Shown: positions 1-4,042 of the stretch, one piece after another | How positions within the stretch are numbered: the stretch's first letter is position 1 | How the letters are laid out: each line of letters opens with the position of its first letter | Translations under genes and position numbers: made by a program | Source of the DNA: Nitriliruptoraceae bacterium | GTDB lineage: Bacteria > Actinomycetota > Nitriliruptoria > Nitriliruptorales > Nitriliruptoraceae | Reading direction: 5' to 3' | Assembly (NCBI GenBank): GCA_007121975.1 | Contig: SKJO01000315.1 | Span: 1 to 6,791, forward strand | DNA: 6,791 nt | The notes under the pieces: model-generated | What the model was told of the DNA's origin: nothing | What the model saw: only the letters and a program-made list of their open reading frames with translations | Database searches by the model: none

Positions 1-582
1 CGGGGCGCCTGGGCCGGCGAGCTGACGATCGGGGCCGTCGCGCTGCCGCCCGATCGTCGGGTGCTCGGGCTGCGCGACTCCAAGCAGCTCGGACCCGACC
101 GTCGCACCCGGCTGGCCGAGCGGCTGGCCAGCGTCGCGGACGTGGGTCTGGGCCGGGTGCAGGTCCACGAGCTCGACGAGCTCGGGTTGGCGGCCGCGCT
201 GCGGGTCGCGGCCGCACGGGCCGTGGCGGCGCTGAGCGAACCCCCCGACGTGGTGCTGATCGACGGCACCGTCGACCTGCTGCCGGCCAGCCGCGCTCAC
301 CGAGAGCTGCTGGTGCGCGGCGATCAGCGCTCGGCCTCGATCGCAGCGGCCTCGATCGTGGCCAAGGTCGCCCGCGATGCGGTGATGGTCGCCGCCGACC
401 TGCCCCATCCGGCCTACGGCTTCGCCCGCCACAAGGGCTATCCGACCGCCGCGCACCGGGCGGCGCTCGCCGAGCACGGCCCGTGTGCGCTGCACCGGAC
501 CTGCTGGGCGCCGATCGCGGCGCTCAGTCGGCCGGATCGGGATCGGGCGGCCGGTCCGGGACCTGGTGGGAGTCGCCGGTGA
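1..582 (+). CDS. rnhB: Ribonuclease HII, 5' end missing
   Basis: RNase HII nicks the RNA strand of RNA-DNA hybrids and removes single ribonucleotides from DNA in the cytoplasm. The frame is open from base 1, and 193 residues are visible. The fragment begins inside the conserved DEAGRGAWAG segment (it starts RGAWAG), so the first two catalytic acids, Asp-Glu, lie just outside the window. The other two are present: Asp in VVLIDGT (fragment residue 88) and Asp in AKVARD (residue 126). GLRDSKQL, GDQRSASIAAASIVAKVARD and YGFARHKGY are family signatures. The true start is upstream; the in-frame GTG at 61 is internal. After HRTCW the protein has a variable Arg/Gly/Pro tail of about 25 residues. The last 59 bp lie antisense to the end of lepB. 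The gene is convergent with lepB, whereas in other actinobacteria I know the two point the same way. Identity is very sure. Confidence 0.95.
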   Translation, partial: RGAWAGELTIGAVALPPDRRVLGLRDSKQLGPDRRTRLAERLASVADVGLGRVQVHELDELGLAAALRVAAARAVAALSEPPDVVLIDGTVDLLPASRAHRELLVRGDQRSASIAAASIVAKVARDAVMVAADLPHPAYGFARHKGYPTAAHRAALAEHGPCALHRTCWAPIAALSRPDRDRAAGPGPGGSRR

Positions 583-1354
583 GCCGGCCGAAGTGATCGA
601 ACGGCCAGATGATCAGCACCGATCGGCCCACGACCTGCTCGCGCGGAACGGTTCCCAGCGTGCTGCGGGAGTCGGAGGAGTTGGGGCGGTTGTCGCCGAG
701 GAAGAACAGCTGCCCCTCGGGCACGATGAGCGGACCGAACTGCGACTGATCCTCGTAGCGCACATAGGGCTCGTCGAGCGCCTGGCCGTTGACGCGGACC
801 TCGCCGTCCACGATCTCGATCTCGTCGCCGGGTAGCGCCACGGCCCGCTTGACGAAGTCGCGCGCGCTGACCGGGACCAGCCCGAGGAACTGTCCGATCC
901 CGCGGATCACCCGGCCCACGGCGTCCTGCTCGGGGACGGTGGTGCCGGGTCCGTCCCCCTCGAACACGAGGATCTCGCCGCGTCGGGGCTCTCGGAAGCG
1001 GTAGGTGAGCTTCTCGACCACCATCCGGTCGTCGCGCTGCAGGGTCGGCTCCATCGAGCTCGACGGGATGTAGAACACCTGCACGACGAAGGTGCGCAGC
1101 AGGAAGGCGAGCACCAGCGCCACCGCGAGCAGCACCGGCAACTCGCGCAGGAAGCTGCCCCGACGGCGGGTGGGGCGCCGGTGACGGCCCGCCCCCGACT
1201 CCTGGCTGCCGTCACCCGACGACTCCGGGGGTCGGCCGGTGGGCGACGAACCACCAGCGGCGGTCCACAGCCCCGGCCCCTCGAAGGCGCCCTCCGGCCG
1301 GGAGGCCGGCGGCCGGGTCCCGGGGGGATCAGCCGGCTCGTCGCGTTCAGGCAT
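524..1354 (-). CDS. lepB: Signal peptidase I
   Basis: Type I signal peptidase (family S26) cleaves signal peptides from exported proteins at the outer face of the membrane. The 276 residues show a long Pro/Ser/Gly-rich cytoplasmic head (about 1-58), a basic patch RHRRPTRRR (57-65), one transmembrane segment (about 72-91) and the extracellular catalytic domain. The nucleophile is Ser100 in IPSSSMEPTL. The general base is Lys169 in FVKRAVALPGD. The GDNRPNSSDSR box is at 220-230. The last 15 or so residues (rich in Pro and Asp) are not conserved and are coded antisense to rnhB. The start is ATG at 1354. I see no Shine-Dalgarno sequence before it and no other ATG or GTG start before the membrane segment. 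It lies 84 bp after rplS in the same direction and probably shares its transcript, since I find no clear promoter in the gap. Confidence 0.95.
   Translation of the reverse strand: MPERDEPADPPGTRPPASRPEGAFEGPGLWTAAGGSSPTGRPPESSGDGSQESGAGRHRRPTRRRGSFLRELPVLLAVALVLAFLLRTFVVQVFYIPSSSMEPTLQRDDRMVVEKLTYRFREPRRGEILVFEGDGPGTTVPEQDAVGRVIRGIGQFLGLVPVSARDFVKRAVALPGDEIEIVDGEVRVNGQALDEPYVRYEDQSQFGPLIVPEGQLFFLGDNRPNSSDSRSTLGTVPREQVVGRSVLIIWPFDHFGRLTGDSHQVPDRPPDPDPAD
528..591. repeat. 8-bp inverted repeat framing the rnhB/lepB overlap
   Basis: TCGGCCGG at 528-535 is perfectly repeated in inverted form as CCGGCCGA at 584-591, 48 bp apart. The pair encloses both stop codons' neighbourhood, where the convergent rnhB and lepB genes end. 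A folded transcript from either strand could form this stem, but there is no T-tract on either side, so a classical intrinsic terminator is not shown. In DNA this GC-rich, an 8-bp match is only weakly above chance. Confidence 0.25.
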
Positions 1355-1422
1355 GACGACGGCGCCGGTCGACGTCCACGGCGCGACGACCAGCGTCGGC
1401 CTCGACCGGTGCCCGAAGCTGC

Positions 1423-1440
1423 GAGCGTGGCGGCACGCTC
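1423..1440 (-). other. Hairpin at the rplS stop codon, possible weak terminator or processing site
   Basis: GAGCGTG (1423-1429) and CACGCTC (1434-1440) form a perfect 7-bp stem with a 4-nt loop. The stem overlaps two bases of the rplS stop codon (1439-1441) and lies 68 bp before the lepB start. No T-run follows on the minus strand, so full intrinsic termination is unlikely. It could lower read-through into lepB or protect the 3' end of rplS mRNA. This role is inferred from position only. Confidence 0.4.
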
Positions 1441-1792
1441 AGCGCAGCGCCTCGCGCTTCTCCTTGATACGCGCCTTCTTGCCCACCCGGTCGCGCAGGT
1501 AGTACAGCTTGGCGCGCCGGACCTTGCCGCGCCGCAGGACCTCGATGGACTGCAGGATGGGGCTGTGCACCGGGAAGATGCGCTCGACCCCGATCCCGTA
1601 GCTGACCTTGCGGACCGTGAAGGTCTCGCGCAGGCCACCACCGCGGCGCGCGATCACGACGCCCTCGAAGGACTGGATGCGCTCGTTGGCTCCCTCGACG
1701 ACCCGGACGTTCACCTGGACGGTGTCCCCGGGCCAGAACTCGGGCAGATCGTCGCGCAGACGAGACTGCTCGACCATGTCGATGTTGTTCAT
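1439..1792 (-). CDS. rplS: 50S ribosomal protein L19
   Basis: L19 lies at the 30S-50S interface of the ribosome. The 117-residue product has the usual family length and the expected pattern: an N-terminal helix (MNNIDMVEQSRLRDDLPEF), the beta-barrel core with FWPGDTVQVNVRVVEG and RIQSFEGVVIARRGGG, then ETFTVRKVSYGIGVERIFP, HSPILQSIEVLRRGKVRRAKLYYLRDR and a Lys/Arg-rich C-terminus. The frame stays open upstream to 1951, but ATG 1792 is chosen because L19 proteins begin here and the upstream part is low-complexity Arg/Pro/Ser sequence. A weak GGAAG (1807-1803) lies 10 nt before the ATG. The gene follows trmD, as in most bacteria, but has its own promoter-like sequence and a leader of about 120 nt, so it can probably be expressed apart from the rpsP-trmD block. 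Confidence 0.97.
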   Translation of the reverse strand: MNNIDMVEQSRLRDDLPEFWPGDTVQVNVRVVEGANERIQSFEGVVIARRGGGLRETFTVRKVSYGIGVERIFPVHSPILQSIEVLRRGKVRRAKLYYLRDRVGKKARIKEKREALR

Positions 1793-1916
1793 GGCTCTCG
1801 CGCTTCCGTGAGGAGGTGGGTGGCCGGGATGCGGGGCGTGCCGTGATCCTGGCCCCGCAGACCGGGGGCGGGTGGATGGTGCATCACGGCGGCGCGAACA
1901 GGACCGCTGCGCGGCC
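1793..1916 (-). promoter_or_regulatory. Structured rplS leader with two mutually exclusive stems
   Basis: Within the predicted 5' leader of rplS two perfect 8-bp stems can form. Stem 1 pairs GCCGTGAT (RNA sense, 1890-1883) with ATCACGGC (1847-1840). Stem 2 pairs TGCGGGGC (1859-1852) with GCCCCGCA (1837-1830). The 3' arm of stem 1 lies inside the loop of stem 2, so the two cross. The 2-nt link between the last two arms is too short for a comfortable pseudoknot, so they are more likely alternatives. The leader also carries ACCTCCT (1817-1811), identical to the anti-Shine-Dalgarno core of 16S rRNA. A regulatory role, for example feedback by a ribosomal protein, is inference. Confidence 0.4.
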
Positions 1917-1921
1917 GCAGG

Positions 1922-1951
1922 ATAGTACGGCCCCGAACCTCGTGGGGTCAA
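1922..1951 (-). promoter_or_regulatory. Sigma-A-type promoter for rplS
   Basis: On the minus strand a -35 TTGACC (1951-1946) and a -10 TACTAT (1927-1922) are separated by 18 bp. Both are close to the housekeeping consensus (TTGACA, TATAAT) and stand out in a GC-rich background. The -35 box contains the stop codon of trmD (TGA, 1950-1948). Transcription would start near 1916-1914, giving an rplS leader of about 120 nt. The promoter activity is inferred; the boxes and spacing are seen. Confidence 0.7.
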
Positions 1952-2724
1952 CCCGGCCGCGGCAACCGGGGGTCGACGAGCAGATCAGGACGGCGATCGC
2001 TGGTCAGGGTGCGGGCCTGCTCCTCGCGCCAGCGCCGCACCGCACCGTGGTCCCCGGAGGTGAGCACCTCGGGCACCTGCAGTCCGCGCAGCCGGGCGGG
2101 ACGGGTGTACTGGGGGTACTCGAGCAACCCGGAGGTGAACGATTCGTCGGCGGTGGAGCCGGCGTTGCCCACGACCCCCGGGACCAGCCGCGTGACCGCC
2201 TCGATCACGGCGGCGGCGGCGACCTCGCCGCCGAGCAGCACGTAGTCCCCGATCGAGACCTCGTCGGTGGCCACCTCGTGGTGCACGCGCTCGTCGATGC
2301 CCTCGTAGCGTCCGCACAGCAGCACCAGCCGCGGCTCACGGGCCAACTCCTCGGCCAGTGACTGGTCGAACCGACGCCCACGCGGGGTGAGCAGGATGGT
2401 CCGCGGACGGCGGCCACCGGCGACGTAGCGCGCCTCGGGGGGCGGTCCGTCACGTCCGGCAGTCGCCCCCGGAGGCAGCTGGTTCCAGACCGCCTCGGCG
2501 GCGTTGAACCAGACATCCGCGCGCATCACCATGCCCGCTCCCCCGCCGTAGGGGGCGGCGTCCACCGACCGGTGCCGGTCGGTGGCCCAGTCACGCAGGT
2601 CGTGCACGCGCAGCTCGAGCCGCCCCTCGTCGCTCGCGCGCGCCAGCAGCGAGGTGTGCAGCGGACCGTCGAACCAGGCCGGGAAGATCGTGAGCACGTC
2701 GATGGCCAGTGCCGGCCCGGTCAC
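1948..2724 (-). CDS. trmD: tRNA (guanine-37-N1)-methyltransferase
   Basis: TrmD uses S-adenosylmethionine to methylate G37, next to the anticodon, in tRNAs reading CNN codons, and so prevents frameshifting. It is a trefoil-knot (SPOUT) homodimer. The 258 residues carry the full set of motifs: DAAPYGGGAGMVM (55-67), LLCGRYEGIDERV (135-147), SIGDYVLLGGE (157-167), AVTRLVPGVVG (176-186, Arg179 matching Arg154 of the E. coli enzyme), LLEYPQYTRP (200-209) and VLTSGDHGAVRRWR (220-233). The position matching the E. coli general base Asp169 is Glu194, preceded by Asp193 (ADESF). The start is GTG 2724, which overlaps the rimM stop by 4 bp (GTGA). No Shine-Dalgarno sequence is evident, so translation is probably coupled to rimM. 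Length is normal for the family. Confidence 0.97.
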   Translation of the reverse strand: MTGPALAIDVLTIFPAWFDGPLHTSLLARASDEGRLELRVHDLRDWATDRHRSVDAAPYGGGAGMVMRADVWFNAAEAVWNQLPPGATAGRDGPPPEARYVAGGRRPRTILLTPRGRRFDQSLAEELAREPRLVLLCGRYEGIDERVHHEVATDEVSIGDYVLLGGEVAAAAVIEAVTRLVPGVVGNAGSTADESFTSGLLEYPQYTRPARLRGLQVPEVLTSGDHGAVRRWREEQARTLTSDRRPDLLVDPRLPRPG

Positions 2725-3242
2725 GGGTCGAGCAGCCCGGGCGGGGGGTCGACCACGCGCAGGCAGCGGTCGTGATCGTGTTCCTCCACCTCGACGTAGT
2801 CGTCGACAGCCGGCAGCAACCAGGTGCTCCCGTCGTCACGCGCGACCTCCAGCAGGTCGTAGCCCGCCGCGTCGGGCAACTCGACGAGCGCGCACACCCG
2901 GCCCAGGTCGCGGCCCTGCTCGTCGATGACGGCGGCGCCCACCAGCTCGTGGGCGAAGTAGGTGTCGTGCTCGTCGAGCGGTACGGCGGCGGCCTGCACG
3001 TCCTGACCCCGCAGCAGTTCGGCCGCCGAGCGGTCGCCGACCCCCTCGAGGGCGACCAGCAGCCGGCCCTGGTGCCACCGGACGCTCAAGACCGTGGTCA
3101 CGGTCTGACCGATCCGGACCCGGACCCCGGCCGCGAGCCGGTCGGGCAGGTCGGAGAGCATGCGCAGCACCAGCTCGCCATGGATGCCGTGGGGCTTGAC
3201 GACCCGCGCGACCACGACCGGCTGGTCCCCCACGCCGTCCAC
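2721..3242 (-). CDS. rimM: 16S rRNA processing and 30S maturation factor RimM
   Basis: RimM assists late assembly of the 30S head and binds ribosomal protein S19. The 173 residues contain the N-terminal RimM domain (about 8-88), opening with VVARVVKPHGIHGELVLRML, and the C-terminal PRC-barrel (about 96-168), with ELVGAAVIDEQGRDLGRV and TWLLPAVDDYVEVEE, ending in the common VDPPPGLL. The start is GTG 3242. GGGAG (3252-3248) lies 5 nt before it, which favours it over the in-frame GTG three codons later. The gene lies 11 bp after the KH-protein gene and overlaps trmD by 4 bp. The neighbour order rpsP-KH-rimM-trmD is typical and supports the call. Confidence 0.96.
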   Translation of the reverse strand: MDGVGDQPVVVARVVKPHGIHGELVLRMLSDLPDRLAAGVRVRIGQTVTTVLSVRWHQGRLLVALEGVGDRSAAELLRGQDVQAAAVPLDEHDTYFAHELVGAAVIDEQGRDLGRVCALVELPDAAGYDLLEVARDDGSTWLLPAVDDYVEVEEHDHDRCLRVVDPPPGLLDP

Positions 3243-3247
3243 GTCCG

Positions 3248-3252
3248 CTCCC
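3248..3252 (-). promoter_or_regulatory. Ribosome binding site of rimM
   Basis: GGGAG on the minus strand lies 5 nt before GTG 3242 and decides the rimM start over GTG 3233, which would be 14 nt away. It sits in the 11-bp gap after the KH-protein stop codon (3256-3254). Confidence 0.7.
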
Positions 3253-3253
3253 G

Positions 3254-3490
3254 TCAGTCGATGACCTCGACGGTGACGTTCTCGTCGTCCAGCGAGCCGG
3301 CCGCCTTCACCAGCGTGCGCAGCGCCTTGGCGGTGCGGCCGCGCTTGCCGATGACCTTGCCGAGGTCGTCGTCGTGCACGTGCAGCTCGAGCACGACCTC
3401 ACGGTCCTCCTCGGACACCTCGACCCGCACATCGTCGGGGTGATCGACCAGCTGCTTGGCGACGTACTCGAGCACGGCCTCGGCCCTCAC
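3254..3490 (-). CDS. khpA: Small KH-domain RNA-binding protein (KhpA type)
   Basis: This 78-residue protein is a single KH domain. The RNA-binding GxxG loop is GKRG at 48-51 within DLGKVIGKRGRTAKALRTL, and the N-terminal helix reads AVLEYVAKQLVDHPDDVRV. Homologues (formerly YlqC) occur between rpsP and rimM in many Gram-positive bacteria. In firmicutes KhpA pairs with KhpB (Jag) to bind many RNAs and influence cell division and elongation; a role in this organism is not shown. The start is GTG 3490, overlapping the rpsP stop by 4 bp (GTGA). GGAGGG (3502-3497), inside the end of rpsP, lies 6 nt upstream. Size and position match the family exactly. Confidence 0.93.
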   Translation of the reverse strand: MRAEAVLEYVAKQLVDHPDDVRVEVSEEDREVVLELHVHDDDLGKVIGKRGRTAKALRTLVKAAGSLDDENVTVEVID

Positions 3491-3843
3491 GACGAGCCCT
3501 CCGCCGCCTCGGCGGCGCGAGCCCGGGCCTTCTTGGACAGCCGCGGCTTGTCGGCCCGTCCGGAACGGTCACGCTTCGGGGGGTCGCCCGGCTTGAAGGT
3601 CTCCCACACCCCGGTGATGCGCAGCAGCTTCTCGACCGCCGCGGTGGGCTGCGCGCCGACCCGCAGCCAGTGCAGGGCGCGCTCCTCGTCGACCGAGATC
3701 CCCGAGGGATCCTGCAGCGGGTGGTAGCTGCCGATGATCTCGATGAAGCGCCCGTCGCGCGGCGAGCGCGCGTCGGCGGCGACGATGCGGTAGTGCGGGC
3801 GCTTGACGGTCCCCTCACGACGGAGGCGGAGCTTGACGGCCAT
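3487..3843 (-). CDS. rpsP: 30S ribosomal protein S16
   Basis: S16 binds 16S rRNA early in 30S assembly. The 118 residues begin MAVKLRLRREGTVKRPHYRIVVA-like (here RIVAADARSPRDGRFIE), followed by IGSYHPLQDPSGISVDEERALHWLRVGAQPT and the helix AAVEKLLRITGVWETF. These are all S16 signatures. From about residue 84 there is a charged tail (KPGDPPKRDRSGRADK and SKKARARAAEAAEGSS), of the kind actinobacterial S16 proteins often add. The frame continues upstream without a stop, but ATG 3843 is supported by GAAGGA 7 nt before it and by the conserved MAVKLRL start. It is the first gene of the rpsP-khpA-rimM-trmD block and overlaps khpA by 4 bp. Confidence 0.97.
   Translation of the reverse strand: MAVKLRLRREGTVKRPHYRIVAADARSPRDGRFIEIIGSYHPLQDPSGISVDEERALHWLRVGAQPTAAVEKLLRITGVWETFKPGDPPKRDRSGRADKPRLSKKARARAAEAAEGSS
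3497..3502 (-). promoter_or_regulatory. Ribosome binding site of the KH-protein gene
   Basis: GGAGGG on the minus strand, coded within the last codons of rpsP, lies 6 nt before GTG 3490. It is the strongest Shine-Dalgarno sequence of the block and fixes the start of the gene. Confidence 0.75.
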
Positions 3844-3850
3844 GACGGCG

Positions 3851-3856
3851 TCCTTC
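3851..3856 (-). promoter_or_regulatory. Ribosome binding site of rpsP
   Basis: GAAGGA on the minus strand lies 7 nt before ATG 3843 and decides this start against the longer open frame. The right arm of a possible 9-bp leader stem (3869-3861) ends only 4 nt upstream of it. Confidence 0.8.
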
Positions 3857-3860
3857 ACGG

Positions 3861-3919
3861 GTCGGTCCGGGCGTGGCCCACGCACCGGCAGGGGGCGGTC
3901 CGTACCCTCGCGGACCGAC
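3861..3919 (-). promoter_or_regulatory. rpsP leader with alternative hairpins
   Basis: In RNA sense, GTCGGTCCG (3919-3911) can pair in two ways. With CGGACCG at 3902-3896 it makes a compact hairpin of 7 bp with an 8-nt loop. With CGGACCGAC at 3869-3861 it makes a 9-bp stem whose second arm ends 4 nt before the rpsP Shine-Dalgarno sequence. The two choices exclude each other because they share one strand. A small stem GCGTG/CACGC (3871-3875 with 3879-3883) sits between them. This arrangement could control translation or attenuation of the whole block. The pairing is seen; the function is inference, and matches of this length occur by chance in DNA this GC-rich. Confidence 0.35.
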
Positions 3920-4006
3920 GCGTCGAACGGCGTGGGCGGCGGGGCGGAGACCACCGGGGAGGTGGCTGGCGCACAGGAGCGGGACGCTCGGGCGCGCCGG
4001 GGAGGG

Positions 4007-4012
4007 AGGATA
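4007..4012 (-). promoter_or_regulatory. Possible -10 box upstream of rpsP
   Basis: TATCCT (minus strand, within GCGCTATCCTCC) fits the loose actinobacterial -10 pattern TAnnnT and is the only AT-containing patch in the 199-bp gap between ffh and rpsP. I see no recognisable -35 box at 16 to 18 bp. If used, it would give an rpsP leader of about 155 nt. Read-through from ffh remains possible. Confidence 0.3.
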
Positions 4013-4014
4013 GC

Positions 4015-4026
4015 GCAGCGCGCTGC
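4015..4026. repeat. 12-bp perfect palindrome after ffh
   Basis: GCAGCGCGCTGC is a perfect palindrome that lies 17 bp beyond the ffh stop and just upstream of the possible rpsP -10 box. Its position would suit an operator for a dimeric regulator. As RNA it folds to only 4 bp with a CGCG loop, so it is a poor terminator. The role is unknown. Confidence 0.3.
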
Positions 4027-4042
4027 CCGGTGGCGGGAGGGC

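Noticed and set aside
907..1641. Minus-strand frame of 244 codons across lepB and rplS
   Set aside because: It is a shifted reading of both genes, made of Arg/Ser/Pro/Ala runs, and spans the rplS-lepB boundary.
1911..1918. GCGGCCGC palindrome at the predicted rplS transcription start
   Set aside because: A short GC-only palindrome is common in this composition; nothing else supports an operator.
1816..2361. Plus-strand frame of 181 codons preceded by AGGAGG
   Set aside because: The AGGAGG overlaps the GTG itself, leaving no spacing, and the frame is antisense to the well-supported trmD with no family features.
3855..3974. 39-codon leader frame before rpsP whose TGA overlaps the rpsP ribosome binding site (TGAAGGA)
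   Set aside because: It starts with GTG without any Shine-Dalgarno sequence, is dominated by Arg and Pro, and has lower G/C at third positions than real genes here. The stop overlap is notable but likely chance.
3844..4042. A small RNA gene, such as SRP RNA, in the ffh-rpsP gap
   Set aside because: No GGAA-capped helix typical of SRP RNA, no tRNA-like fold and no terminator T-run is visible; the gap is better explained as the rpsP leader.
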